Shown in pieces: positions 1-7,575 of a DNA stretch of 33,732 nt. This DNA is from a virus, in the IMG/VR virus record IMGVR_UViG_3300037486_000296, positions 1 to 33,732 of that record, one strand, 5' to 3'. Below the pieces are notes generated by a model that saw nothing but the letters and a program-made list of their open reading frames with translations, had not been told where the DNA came from and made no database searches. The stretch's first letter is position 1. Each line of letters starts with the position of its first letter. The translations under genes and the position numbers were made by a program.

Positions 1-450
1 GACTTCCGTGAGATTGCTCGCTACAGCGGCAACCCCGGTCAAGGCATGTACATGGGCAACCCCATGATGCCTAACAACGCCAGCTTCTACATGGGTCCCC
101 AAGCTGGTCAGGGCTATTTCCTGGCTGGTGAACCTGTGATGCCGACCGGCGTTCAGTTTGAAGGTGTGAAGTTCTTCGAATCGACCAACTTCCCGACCAA
201 GACGGTTAGCGCAAGCTTCACCGACACTCCTTCTTACAGCAACCAAGAAGTTGCCCAAGGTTACTTCTTTGGTCCTCAAGCAATCGGTGTTGGCATCGGT
301 GGCCCTAACGCCCAGGTGCTCATCAACAACAACGATGACTTCAGCCGCTTCATCATCCTGATTTGGCAACTGTACGCTGGCTTCGAGATCCTGAACAAGG
401 ACTTCGTGACCACCGCCTTCAGCTTTGTCTCTGATGACGGCACCATCTGA
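1..450 (+). CDS. Major capsid protein, C-terminal part (N4-gp56-like), 5' truncated by window edge
   Basis: The reading frame is open from base 1, before the first internal ATG at 46, so this is the last 149 residues of a longer protein. The C-terminal region has the pattern I associate with N4-gp56-type capsid proteins: a beta-rich stretch (GVKFFESTNFP), then QGYFFGPQAIGVGIGG, where these proteins usually show a 'fGkdA' type motif, and a hydrophobic beta segment close to the end. It would form the icosahedral shell. The next gene follows after 34 bases with an AACGGAG ribosome site, as expected for a capsid operon. The assignment rests on C-terminal pattern and neighbours only; another abundant virion protein is possible. 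Confidence 0.6.
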   Translation, partial: DFREIARYSGNPGQGMYMGNPMMPNNASFYMGPQAGQGYFLAGEPVMPTGVQFEGVKFFESTNFPTKTVSASFTDTPSYSNQEVAQGYFFGPQAIGVGIGGPNAQVLINNNDDFSRFIILIWQLYAGFEILNKDFVTTAFSFVSDDGTI

Positions 451-484
451 TAAGGAAAATAAATCCAATTTAACGGAGAAATAA

Positions 485-1282
485 ATGTCCTACTTATCTT
501 CCAAGAAGATCTATCCAGGTAACTGGACCAATGCCCTGAACGGCTGGTACAAGAACATTGATGTTATCGCCGATAACACCAATGATTACTCCAAGGGTGG
601 CCCCACTTCGGTGCTGGCCGTCCCTGGTTACCGCTACTTCCAACAGCGTGGTTACGCTGTGGTGGAATGGACCTCTGGTGACGCCGCTACTCGTGGCCAA
701 ACCATGAACGTGATCGTTCCTTCGCCTTACCGCCAGGACGACACCCGCCCCGACATCACCGGCATGGTGATCTCTGGTAACGCCACCCAACCTGCTTTCG
801 TGTATCGCGCTGCGATCTCGGTTGCTTCTGGCTGGGGCGACAACCGCGTCACCACCGGCGTTTACGCCTCTACCGGTAACGTGATTACCTTCGGTGCTGG
901 TCCTACCGCTGTGACCGGCGTGGGCGAAGCAATCTCGCAGGCCAACCTCAGCTCCACCGTCTCTGGTGACGCCGCCACCAAGATTCTGTTTGCCGCTGGC
1001 ACTCAGGGTCTTAGCAGCACTCCCTTCCTGACCGCCACTGGCGCGGCTGGTCTGGGCCCCTCTGGCGTGTACAAGGCTGTGACCGGCGCTACCACCTTCA
1101 AGGTGTTCGCCCGTGGCACCACGACCGATACTGGTGTGTCTGGTGGCGTGTATCTGGCTGATGCCGACTACAACTCTGGCCTGAAAGGCTATCTGGTTGT
1201 GGAAGTGTGCTACATCCAGCCTGATGAAGCTCCTGGCTACGAAGATATCGAAGAGTATATCCTCGGCCGCACCGTTAGCTGA
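485..1282 (+). CDS. Virion protein downstream of capsid (unknown function)
   Basis: 265 residues, strongly enriched in Gly, Ala, Thr, Val and Ser, with almost no charged clusters until an acidic C-terminus (PDEAPGYEDIEEYILGR). Such composition and alternating beta-like segments (about residues 95-230) are typical of structural head-decoration or tail proteins. I do not recognise a family. It lies directly behind the capsid gene, uses similarly GC-rich codons, and has a GGAG ribosome site 6 bases before ATG. Codon use in this gene and the capsid gene is clearly more GC-rich at third positions than in the later structural genes, consistent with high expression. A decoration or cement protein is a reasonable guess, not shown. 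Confidence 0.7.
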   Translation: MSYLSSKKIYPGNWTNALNGWYKNIDVIADNTNDYSKGGPTSVLAVPGYRYFQQRGYAVVEWTSGDAATRGQTMNVIVPSPYRQDDTRPDITGMVISGNATQPAFVYRAAISVASGWGDNRVTTGVYASTGNVITFGAGPTAVTGVGEAISQANLSSTVSGDAATKILFAAGTQGLSSTPFLTATGAAGLGPSGVYKAVTGATTFKVFARGTTTDTGVSGGVYLADADYNSGLKGYLVVEVCYIQPDEAPGYEDIEEYILGRTVS

Positions 1283-1294
1283 TTAGGTTAAACT

Positions 1295-1321
1295 AGGACC
1301 AGAATTAAAACATCTGGTCCT
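1295..1321 (+). promoter_or_regulatory. Perfect 9-bp dyad abutting the start codon of the HhH gene
   Basis: AGGACCAGA (1295-1303) and TCTGGTCCT (1313-1321) are exact reverse complements around a 9-base AT-rich loop. The ATG at 1323 follows one base later, and a TTAAACTA motif (1288-1295) sits on the other side. As RNA it would form a stable hairpin over the ribosome landing site or end capsid transcripts, although no T-run follows. As DNA it could be an operator near the transcription start. Confidence 0.6.
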
Positions 1322-1322
1322 T

Positions 1323-1733
1323 ATGCTTTACCAGCATCGTAAAACTGGCGCTCGCGTCAAAGTTGTAAGCGAATGGGATAACGGCGATTGGTTCATGGTC
1401 GAAGATCAGGACGGTCGCCTTTACACTGCTTACAAAACTGAATTGACCCCAGATGAAGTAGCAACAAAAAAAGTTGCAACTCTTCAGGTTAAGGATAAGG
1501 CTGCCCAAGAAGAGCCTCGTGTTTTCCCACCCGAAACACGTTTAAATATTAATACCGCCACCCCTCAAATGATCGCTGATCACATCAAGGGAATTGGTGT
1601 CAAGACAGCTAGAGAGATTAAAGATCTTCAGATGTCCTTATCGGGTGAGAAGTTTAATAGCCTTGAGCAGTTAAGACAGATTAAGCGTGTGGACTGGGAT
1701 TCAGTTCTGGCAGCCGACTTAGTCAGGGTTTGA
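1323..1733 (+). CDS. Small helix-hairpin-helix protein with SH3/KOW-like N-terminus
   Basis: 136 residues. Residues 1-45 form a short beta-rich module (YQHRKTGARVKVVSEW, GDWFMVEDQDGRLYTAY) resembling small SH3/KOW-like folds. Residues about 72-136 match the ComEA-type helix-hairpin-helix pattern: LNINTATPQMIADHIKGIG followed by VKTAREIKDLQ, with the usual GIG hairpin. Such domains bind DNA backbone non-specifically. It sits between capsid genes and a peptidase, so it may act in head completion or DNA packaging; that role is inferred. No Shine-Dalgarno is visible: the perfect dyad at 1295-1321 ends one base before ATG. A strong terminator follows the stop. Confidence 0.75.
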   Translation: MLYQHRKTGARVKVVSEWDNGDWFMVEDQDGRLYTAYKTELTPDEVATKKVATLQVKDKAAQEEPRVFPPETRLNINTATPQMIADHIKGIGVKTAREIKDLQMSLSGEKFNSLEQLRQIKRVDWDSVLAADLVRV

Positions 1734-1753
1734 TCAATTCACTCCCATTGCAG

Positions 1754-1777
1754 CCCCTGGGAAACCGGGGGTTTTTT
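1754..1777 (+). terminator. Rho-independent terminator after the HhH gene
   Basis: CCCCTGG pairs with CCGGGG (one G-T wobble) around a GAAA tetraloop and is followed by six T (1772-1777). It ends the transcript that contains the capsid and HhH genes. Confidence 0.8.
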
Positions 1778-1803
1778 CGTTTTAAAATAAAAAGAAAAGG
1801 ATA

Positions 1804-2427
1804 ATGGCCGAAAGAAGTATTGCCGACGTTGGTCGCTATTTACAAAAATTTGGATTAAACATCGGTGAGCATCCAGAATTTGGCGGCGTAGGTAAAGGGC
1901 ACTCTCCAACTGGATATCACTATCGCCCAGGCGGCCAGGCTATTGATGTTCGCGACTGGCGTCCTGATGTGGCGCCTGCTTACACAGGAGGACCTGCAAA
2001 GCCCTGGAAGGAGCGTACCGGCGAGCTTCGTTATAGAGCACAAAAGCTTGGACTGTTTAATGAAGCTTTGGGCCCTGGCGATCCAGGACATGACACGCAT
2101 GTTCACCTGGCACTTGAGGGCAAAAAGTACATTACTGATCCGCAGCTTGAATGGCTTGCCACTGGGCGGTACAAAACGGCAGAAGGCAAGTTAACTGACA
2201 TCATGCCAGGTGCTGACCTAGTTGCTTCTACGCAACAAAAAAATAAAGCCTCCGGAGATGATCTTTCAACTTTGATGTCTCTTTTGCAACTGACAAAACC
2301 AAAGCAAAAGACATTGCAAGAGGTGATGCTTGAACAGACACTTGGGGAAGCCCTGGCACCACAACCCAGTATGTCGCAACAGTTTCTGGCTGAGTACATG
2401 AGCTCACCCCTGCCAGGTGTTGGGTAA
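1804..2427 (+). CDS. M15/VanY-like zinc peptidase domain protein, probably virion-associated
   Basis: 207 residues. Residues 33-48 (HSPTGYHYRPGGQAID) and 95-102 (GHDTHVHL) resemble the two zinc-ligand motifs of D,D-/L,D-peptidases of the M15 type (H...G.A.D and ...H.H). The first motif has a slightly longer spacing than VanY (H39 to D48). The likely ligands are H39, D48 and H99/H101. The remaining 90 residues are low-complexity and Gln/Lys-rich, without an obvious binding domain. It has no signal peptide and sits among head/tail genes, away from the lysis cassette, so it more likely opens peptidoglycan at infection than at lysis. The ribosome site AAAAGG lies just before ATG, downstream of the terminator. 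Confidence 0.65.
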   Translation: MAERSIADVGRYLQKFGLNIGEHPEFGGVGKGHSPTGYHYRPGGQAIDVRDWRPDVAPAYTGGPAKPWKERTGELRYRAQKLGLFNEALGPGDPGHDTHVHLALEGKKYITDPQLEWLATGRYKTAEGKLTDIMPGADLVASTQQKNKASGDDLSTLMSLLQLTKPKQKTLQEVMLEQTLGEALAPQPSMSQQFLAEYMSSPLPGVG

Positions 2428-2438
2428 ATTGATTACTT

Positions 2439-2444
2439 TATAAT
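2439..2444 (+). promoter_or_regulatory. Consensus -10 box TATAAT before the 2467 gene
   Basis: TATAAT ends 22 bases before the GTG at 2467 and is followed by an overlapping TTAAACTA (2444-2451) and an AAAGG ribosome site. No convincing -35 is seen at 16-18 bases. Confidence 0.45.
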
Positions 2445-2466
2445 TAAACTATAACGAAAGGTAGAC

Positions 2467-2928
2467 GTGCAGTTATCTGACTTTGACAAGAGTAGAGTTA
2501 GGTATCACCTGGGCTACTTTACCGTGTCCGTGCCAGCTGGTGATTACAGCAGGCTAGAAGAAGCAATGAATACCATTCCGGATTCATACTTCTATGACAA
2601 GGTTGTTATTCAACTTGGTCGTTGCGATACGGCTGAGAAGAAAACAGAAGTTGCATCGACACCTGCTACGCGAATTGAAAGCATCCTCGGCGACGTGGAC
2701 CGCACAATTCGCTCCAGCAATGCCAAGGAGGCGTTGAAGGTTTGGGACGAGATTTATCTCTACGAAACCAATCGTCTTGCTGGCATCCTTTACGTTCCCA
2801 ACTATAAAGATCCTTTCCAGGCTCGTTATCGTTACGAACGTTCAGGTGCGGAGTTTATTCAAGCTTTACCTGGTCCTGCTGATACTGCAGTGGGCTCACG
2901 TCTTTATTTACATGAGGTTTGGAGGTAA
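2467..2928 (+). CDS. Unknown virion-module protein, connector/adaptor candidate
   Basis: 153 residues from a GTG start with AAAGG five bases upstream; no in-frame ATG gives a better start. Mixed charged alpha/beta composition, no membrane segment, no motif I recognise. The C-terminus (GSRLYLHEVWR) runs to two bases before the next ATG, and the next gene's GGAGG ribosome site lies inside its last codons, so translation is coupled. Size, position between head genes and the tail region, and soluble composition would suit a head-tail adaptor or neck protein, but this is positional inference. Confidence 0.65.
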   Translation: MQLSDFDKSRVRYHLGYFTVSVPAGDYSRLEEAMNTIPDSYFYDKVVIQLGRCDTAEKKTEVASTPATRIESILGDVDRTIRSSNAKEALKVWDEIYLYETNRLAGILYVPNYKDPFQARYRYERSGAEFIQALPGPADTAVGSRLYLHEVWR

Positions 2929-2930
2929 TT

Positions 2931-3848
2931 ATGCCTATTGGATTTGTTGGTCCTGCTCTTCAAGGCGCACGTTTAATCGGTGGTGCTTCTCAGCTTGGTC
3001 GTTATGCTTTAGGACTTGGCTCGCTACTTGGGGCAGGATTAACAGGATCAACTGCGCAACGCTCGTCTAGAGTTGGCAGCATTCCGCCTAGTGCCAACGG
3101 TGAATCTTATCGTCGTGCTGAGCTTCGTTTAGCAGATGCTGCTAGAGCAGGTGGCGGTGGCGGTGGCGGCGGTAACGCAGGCTACTCGGTCCCTTTTGCT
3201 GCTTCTTCCCTGGCAGCCTCTTCAGACCCAGCGACTCGTGCTTATGAAGCCGAGAAGTCACGCGTTGCACAGCTAACTGCTCAAGACCCCGATCTTCAGC
3301 GGTACGAAGTAGCCCGTGCTGCAGCTAAGAGTCAAGAAGAAATGAATGCCGTTCGTGATGAAGGCATGCGCATCTGGGCTCAAAAGCATGGTGGACTTGC
3401 GGCAAAAGTTAAGCCCGGTGCCACTGGCTACGAAGCAATCCAAGCCGCAACAGGCCCCGTTATGCCCTCTGCTTTAAGTAATGAGCAGGTCCAGGGAGTT
3501 ATGAGTTTTGACCCCAACACTGTTTTGAGCACTACTCAAAATATTCAAGGTCAATTCCGACCAAATCAACAGCTCACTGATCAAGAAATTCTTGCCGCAA
3601 TGAGCTTTGACCCGAATGCAGCATTGCGTAGTGCCACAAACATGGCGTATGCCCCCATGTCCCCCGTGGAAGCGGCGATGCTTAAAGAAGTTGGTGGCGC
3701 TCAGGGAGAATACATCACGCCAATGAATGCTGTAGGATCTGCTGATCAAGCAAACCTTTCCTTTATTACGCCAGCAGAAAAGCGTCGTCAAGAAAGCTCG
3801 GCTCTGTTCCAGGAGCTTTTAAATCGCGCAAACGCTAAAGCTCGCTGA
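2931..3848 (+). CDS. Ala/Gly-rich virion protein with hydrophobic N-terminus and poly-Gly tract
   Basis: About 305 residues starting at ATG 2931, chosen because GGAGG (2921-2925) lies five bases upstream; an in-frame TTG at 2919 is less likely. Residues 1-45 are hydrophobic and Gly-rich (GFVGPALQGARLIGGASQLG and onward) and could insert into or cross a membrane. A run of eight Gly sits near residue 80. Residues about 110-165 are charged and helical. Two related segments, VMSFDPNTVLSTTQNI and AAMSFDPNAALRSATNM, form an internal repeat about 45 residues apart. Such a mix resembles internal or ejected virion proteins of short-tailed phages. No family was recognised. Confidence 0.7.
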   Translation: MPIGFVGPALQGARLIGGASQLGRYALGLGSLLGAGLTGSTAQRSSRVGSIPPSANGESYRRAELRLADAARAGGGGGGGGNAGYSVPFAASSLAASSDPATRAYEAEKSRVAQLTAQDPDLQRYEVARAAAKSQEEMNAVRDEGMRIWAQKHGGLAAKVKPGATGYEAIQAATGPVMPSALSNEQVQGVMSFDPNTVLSTTQNIQGQFRPNQQLTDQEILAAMSFDPNAALRSATNMAYAPMSPVEAAMLKEVGGAQGEYITPMNAVGSADQANLSFITPAEKRRQESSALFQELLNRANAKAR

Positions 3849-3935
3849 TTCTCCTGGCATTGCACAGCATGTAAGCCCAGCCAACTGGACGCGAATCCTT
3901 TGATTCATGGGGGCCAGTGTTGTTGCTTTAAAACC

Positions 3936-4058
3936 ATGATTCTCTGCCCTAAGTTTGTTAAACGTACTTTGACCTATTTAGCCACGGCCCTTGCGCTGCA
4001 AACCGTCTTTATCCCTGGTCTCAAGGCAAGTTCAAACTGGGTAGGAGCTAGAGGTTAA
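3936..4058 (+). CDS. Possible 40-aa peptide with basic N-terminus and hydrophobic core
   Basis: An ATG-to-TAA frame of 40 codons lies in the 217-base gap between the virion protein and the transglycosylase. The product begins MILCPKFVKR, continues with LTYLATALALQTVFIPG and ends KASSNWVGARG: a positively charged head, a hydrophobic core, then small residues, like a signal peptide or single-pass microprotein. Its stop lies 7 bases before the next ATG and its last codons hold the next gene's GGAG/GAGG region. No Shine-Dalgarno precedes its own ATG, so it may be chance. The preceding 87 bases contain short dyads (GAATC/GATTC, CTGG/CCAG) but nothing else I recognise. Confidence 0.35.
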   Translation: MILCPKFVKRTLTYLATALALQTVFIPGLKASSNWVGARG

Positions 4059-4065
4059 ACCAAAA

Positions 4066-4764
4066 ATGGCTACCGGACGCATTGGTACACTAAAACCAGA
4101 AGATCGTACAGCCGTATTCCAAACGGCGCAACGGCTTGGGTTAGACCCCTATGAATTTGGTGCGTTAATCCACCAGGAGTCTGGCTTTAGGCCGAACGTA
4201 TACGGTGGCGCCGGCGGTAATTATTACGGCTTGATTCAATTTGGTGGGCCGGAAAGAGCTAAATACTTAAACCCAGAAAAGCTTGGCAACTACACAATTG
4301 CTGAGCAATTACCTGCGGTTGAGAAGTTTCTTACTGACCGTGGTTTCAAGCCTGGTCAAATGGGAATCGATCGTGCATACGCCACGATTCTTGGAGGAAA
4401 TCCAAACGTAAGTTTAAACGCCAAGGATTCATTTGGAACCTCGGTTGCTTCTTCTTTGTCTGGGTTTAAGCCAGGCGGTAGTCGCTACAAGCAAGCGCAA
4501 GCTACCCTGGGTGATCCCTTAAGTGCTTCGTCTGCTGTTGCGCAGCCTGCTGGATCATCTGGCTTAGATGCCAAGAAATTCCTTGAGGGTTTTATCCTTA
4601 AGAACTTGTTGGTTAATCAGACTCTCAACGAGCCAACAGTGCAGCAGCAAATGCTCAAGTCACTGTTTCGGCGTCCAGCCACAGAGCTGGAATCCGACAT
4701 AAACACGGCATCCCTCTATACACCACGCACGCCCTTCCTAGAGTCCTTGACACAGTTCCAGTGA
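4066..4764 (+). CDS. Lytic transglycosylase-like (SLT/lysozyme-fold) virion protein
   Basis: 232 residues. The N-terminal 120 residues look like a soluble lytic transglycosylase domain: AQRLGLDPYEFGALIHQESG has the catalytic Glu at residue 38 in the classic helix ending ES.F, followed by GGNYYGLIQFGG, which matches the 'G.GLmQi' strand. Family members cleave the MurNAc-GlcNAc bond to 1,6-anhydro products. The C-terminal 100 residues are Ser/Ala-rich and then helical, probably a virion attachment region. There is no signal peptide, and it lies in the structural operon, so local wall penetration during DNA entry is more likely than lysis. A hairpin-plus-T-run overlaps its stop. Confidence 0.8.
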   Translation: MATGRIGTLKPEDRTAVFQTAQRLGLDPYEFGALIHQESGFRPNVYGGAGGNYYGLIQFGGPERAKYLNPEKLGNYTIAEQLPAVEKFLTDRGFKPGQMGIDRAYATILGGNPNVSLNAKDSFGTSVASSLSGFKPGGSRYKQAQATLGDPLSASSAVAQPAGSSGLDAKKFLEGFILKNLLVNQTLNEPTVQQQMLKSLFRRPATELESDINTASLYTPRTPFLESLTQFQ

Positions 4765-4782
4765 CTTCTGGAAGGGTTTTTT
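4756..4782 (+). terminator. Intrinsic terminator overlapping the transglycosylase stop codon
   Basis: TTCCAG (4756-4761) pairs with CTGGAA (4768-4773); the stop codon TGA is in the loop. GGG and six T follow (4774-4782). The stem is only 6 bp, so strength is uncertain. Confidence 0.55.
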
Positions 4783-4786
4783 CTAT

Positions 4787-4792
4787 TAGAAT
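4787..4792 (+). promoter_or_regulatory. -10-like TAGAAT before the 4821 gene
   Basis: TAGAAT ends 28 bases before the GTG at 4821, directly after the terminator T-run. The same hexamer recurs at similar distance before other genes in the window; no -35 is obvious. Confidence 0.4.
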
Positions 4793-4820
4793 GCAAACAT
4801 ATTGTTGAACTAAATAAGCA

Positions 4821-5600
4821 GTGTCGTCAACCTCCTCGAATAAACAACCGCTATTTATTGACCGCCCACTGTTTGACACGGTCTATGTGACCACTCAAAC
4901 AGTTGGTAGTCAGGCCAGCAATACTGTATTCGTACAGGGCGGCCAAGCGCCATCGATTCTGGTCGATATGGACGCTGCTCTTAGCGAAGATAACAACAAT
5001 GGCGGTGTTGTAGATTCCATTACTATTGCGCGTAACGATACGTACCGCGCTGCAGATTACACGGTTAACGCCACTACGTCTGGCACTCCGATTGCTTTAA
5101 CAAGTGGTCAGATTGTTTACGTTCAAAGCTCAGCCGTTTTAACCAACGGAACAGCAAGTGGTGTAGGTTACTACACTTACACAGGCTCTGGCACGCTTAC
5201 AGGCGTCAATACCGCTTTAAACTATTCAGGCGCGATCGTAAGTGGATTTAGGTATCAAACCATTGCTTACGCTTTACAGCCTGCCGTAACTTTTGTTTTT
5301 TATCAGACACGTAATACGACAACTCCGATTCCTGCTAGCGGCGACTATCGTGTGTTGTTTACAAAAACCGTCCCGGCTAGCAGCGGCGTTATCGACTGTT
5401 CAGACGTGATGCCTCAGCTGGCTGTGCCGATGCCTACAGCGGGCAACACGGCTGGTTTAGGCGCAGGTGCACCCCTTCGTAACAAGGGCATCTACCTGGA
5501 GCGAGGCGACCGTATTTATGTGGGTGTGTTTGCAGAAGGTCCGAATACTTCCGGTTACACACCAGGTGCGCACATTTATGCACAGGGCGGTTTCTTCTGA
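4821..5600 (+). CDS. Beta-rich structural protein, unknown function
   Basis: 259 residues from a GTG start. The composition (Thr, Val, Gly, Tyr, Asn, few Lys) and alternating hydrophobic pattern predict a mostly beta protein. The C-terminal half (residues about 170-259: YRVLFTKTVPASSGVIDCSD, then LRNKGIYLERGDRIYVGVFA) resembles the jelly-roll-like strands of head fibre or decoration proteins. I do not recognise a family. It follows its own terminator and -10-like box, so it is probably the first gene of a separate transcript shared with the 512-aa protein six bases downstream. Confidence 0.7.
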   Translation: MSSTSSNKQPLFIDRPLFDTVYVTTQTVGSQASNTVFVQGGQAPSILVDMDAALSEDNNNGGVVDSITIARNDTYRAADYTVNATTSGTPIALTSGQIVYVQSSAVLTNGTASGVGYYTYTGSGTLTGVNTALNYSGAIVSGFRYQTIAYALQPAVTFVFYQTRNTTTPIPASGDYRVLFTKTVPASSGVIDCSDVMPQLAVPMPTAGNTAGLGAGAPLRNKGIYLERGDRIYVGVFAEGPNTSGYTPGAHIYAQGGFF

Positions 5601-5606
5601 TGCATT

Positions 5607-7145
5607 GTGGCCAACACTAAAAATAACTTTGGATCCTTTTCTTCCTTTACCAAGGAAAAAGACAAGGATCCTTTTCGTTTAAAGCCAATTACAACAGAGT
5701 TCTCCCAAGGATCTGTTCCCGGCTCACTCAGTACAACAAATAGGGAATCCGCTTGGTCTAGATGGCGCCGTGGTTACGAGTTGGCTACGGCATCTTTTTA
5801 TGACAATGATTTCTCCTATCCATTTCAGTATCAAATCCCTGTACCGTCTGGCACCCCCAGTTCAATTGCAAACCCAAACCCGATAATCTCTGGTGTTTTT
5901 GTAGGGTTCCCAACAACAAACAAAGAGCTTGGCATGCATTGGGCCGGATGGCGTTATGCAGGCTCCATGAGAAGCGATAAGTTAAAAGACCCTGTCACCA
6001 ACAACAACCTATACATTGAAAGCATTACAGAAGATGCTTCAAACTGGTATGTAAAACTTGCGGGATCCTGGAGCCCTGCCAACCCCTTGCCTCCTCCTTT
6101 TTATGTGGCTGTGCCAGGGGTGCCAGGGGGATTAAAACCGTTGGTCACTGAAATCCTGGAAGACAGGGTCATTACTGTAAACGGAGATATCATTGACAAA
6201 GACACTATTGATCCAACCACTCAAAAGCGATACGGCTACGTACAAGCTGTATTAACAGCAGTGAATCAAAACACGGGCATCCTTACCTTTAAAAAGGCTG
6301 GTTCCGTGCAAGTAACGCCGGACCAAGAATACATAACGCCATCACCAGCAAAGTTCACAGTTGGTAGATACCTAATTACAGGCGCCAGATTCTGTTGCTC
6401 TTGCCAAGACTTTACGCACCGCGACTATTCATTTTTAACCAACCCTGCGGCTAGTGATCGTAAGTTTTTTCCTCGTGCCAACATTGCCTCAGTAAAGCCT
6501 GGACGATATGAAGTCACTACCCTCAGTGGTGTTGTTGACAACAATGCAATGAATGATGCAACTGTCAACAGACAAATGGACGTATATGCTCCCTCTGGCT
6601 TTACTGTTCCTTTCTCTTTGTCAACAAGCACGACGATTGACAATAGAGCCACTAGGGACAACGTAGGCGTATACAGAGATTTTGGGGCTACCTACTTAAG
6701 AAGCACATCCAACCCGGCTATCCCTGGTTCAAGGGCTGAGGGCATGCCTGTTTATGAGGACTACACATCAGAGCAGGGTGTAATTAATACCATTACGGAC
6801 AACTGGACTCCCTTGCTTGACGAGATGCGTTACTGCAAACATATTTACGCACTCAAATTTAAAGATAATACCTTTCCGCCAGAGCCCTCTGACTTTCCAG
6901 TGGAAGTCGGCAGCATGGTTGCATGGGAACAAAAGCTGGTTATTAATACAGAGAGCGAACAAAGAGAAGCAGCTTCTTTTTTGATGACAAAAAGATCTCT
7001 TTCAGATATGGACGTGCCTCCCTACAACTGTCAAAGCCCAATGATGATGCCAATGATGCAAAAACTATTTAACGTCCCAGCGGACTTCATCTTGATGAGT
7101 GGGTTCACCATGTACAACAAGAATGGCCAACCCTACAAGCCATAG
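5607..7145 (+). CDS. Large structural protein (512 aa), unknown function
   Basis: Starts at GTG 5607, six bases after the previous stop; no ATG is available near the N-terminus. Beta-rich, Pro/Asn/Thr-rich, with no signal peptide or membrane segment. A cysteine cluster, RFCCSCQDFTHRDYSF, near residue 260 could bind metal. The C-terminus ends with a Met-rich stretch (NCQSPMMMPMMQKLF) and a small amphipathic tail. Repeated statements about position (KYGYVQAVLTAV-type strands) suggest a multi-domain virion protein. Position at the end of the plus-strand structural block suits a tail or neck protein. Function unknown. Confidence 0.7.
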   Translation: MANTKNNFGSFSSFTKEKDKDPFRLKPITTEFSQGSVPGSLSTTNRESAWSRWRRGYELATASFYDNDFSYPFQYQIPVPSGTPSSIANPNPIISGVFVGFPTTNKELGMHWAGWRYAGSMRSDKLKDPVTNNNLYIESITEDASNWYVKLAGSWSPANPLPPPFYVAVPGVPGGLKPLVTEILEDRVITVNGDIIDKDTIDPTTQKRYGYVQAVLTAVNQNTGILTFKKAGSVQVTPDQEYITPSPAKFTVGRYLITGARFCCSCQDFTHRDYSFLTNPAASDRKFFPRANIASVKPGRYEVTTLSGVVDNNAMNDATVNRQMDVYAPSGFTVPFSLSTSTTIDNRATRDNVGVYRDFGATYLRSTSNPAIPGSRAEGMPVYEDYTSEQGVINTITDNWTPLLDEMRYCKHIYALKFKDNTFPPEPSDFPVEVGSMVAWEQKLVINTESEQREAASFLMTKRSLSDMDVPPYNCQSPMMMPMMQKLFNVPADFILMSGFTMYNKNGQPYKP

Positions 7146-7156
7146 CCTCTAGCCAT

Positions 7157-7186
7157 TAAAAACGGCCCTGCAAAGCGCAAGGCCGT
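7157..7186 (-). terminator. Terminator for the minus-strand HTH gene (possibly bidirectional)
   Basis: ACGGCC (7162-7167) and GGCCGT (7181-7186) form a 6-bp GC-rich stem with additional GC pairs possible inside. Read on the minus strand it is followed by five T (7157-7161). It lies between two convergent genes, so the hairpin may stop both transcripts. Confidence 0.65.
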
Positions 7187-7216
7187 GTGCCACAAGCGGA
7201 AGTTACTACAGGCAGT

Positions 7217-7435
7217 TCAAGCGGCTACAGACGGCTCCTGCATCTTGCACAGGCGCTTCTTGACGGCAGCCACGTTCCAGCGATAGTTCTCCCTGGAGCG
7301 AGTCTCTGGGAATGCTGCGAAGTGCGGGCCCAGTGTCAGAGTACCGTCATCACGCATGCGGAAAAGCTCCTTGCGTGAAATGCCCAGGAGTTCTGGGGCC
7401 CGATTGGTAGAAACCCAACCTGTGTTTTGAGCCAT
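7217..7435 (-). CDS. Small HTH (MerR/excisionase-like) DNA-binding protein
   Basis: 72 residues. WVSTNRAPELLGISRKELFR is a helix-turn-helix of the type seen in excisionases and MerR-like helix_turn_helix_17 domains, followed by a wing-like segment and NYRWNVAAVKKRL, where these proteins place the residue pattern 'yR....i..wl'. It is the only minus-strand gene between two plus-strand blocks and has its own sigma70-like promoter and terminator, as expected for a regulator expressed on its own. It could repress the neighbouring divergent promoter (7548-7553) or act on late genes. Phage cyanobacterial hosts carry similar short HTH proteins. Confidence 0.75.
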   Translation of the reverse strand: MAQNTGWVSTNRAPELLGISRKELFRMRDDGTLTLGPHFAAFPETRSRENYRWNVAAVKKRLCKMQEPSVAA

Positions 7436-7465
7436 GACTTAGGCGTCAGGGTGAACGACCTCTGT

Positions 7466-7493
7466 ACAGTACCGTGCTAGGCCCTCAAGTCAA
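7466..7493 (-). promoter_or_regulatory. Sigma70-like promoter for the HTH gene
   Basis: On the minus strand TTGACT (7488-7493) and TACTGT (7466-7471) are 16 bases apart, 30 bases before the ATG at 7435. The palindrome CTGTACAG (7462-7469) overlaps the -10 and could be an autoregulatory operator. Confidence 0.5.
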
Positions 7494-7547
7494 GGGTATT
7501 CATACTTTTTTAATGTGATTGTAACGGTGTGTGAAGCTTAAGGAAAT

Positions 7548-7553
7548 TAGAAT
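7548..7553 (+). promoter_or_regulatory. -10-like TAGAAT before the HNH gene
   Basis: TAGAAT ends 22 bases before the ATG at 7576, matching the position of this hexamer at other genes. Confidence 0.4.
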
Positions 7554-7575
7554 TAGTTAACGGCAACTTGAGAGC

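Noticed and set aside
3849-3935. Possible tRNA or structured RNA in the gap after the 305-aa gene
   Set aside because: Short dyads are present (GAATC/GATTC, CTGG/CCAG), but no cloverleaf, T-arm consensus or CCA arrangement.
7187-7378. 63-codon plus-strand frame opposite the HTH gene
   Set aside because: Starts within the terminator dyad and lies antisense to a convincing HTH protein.
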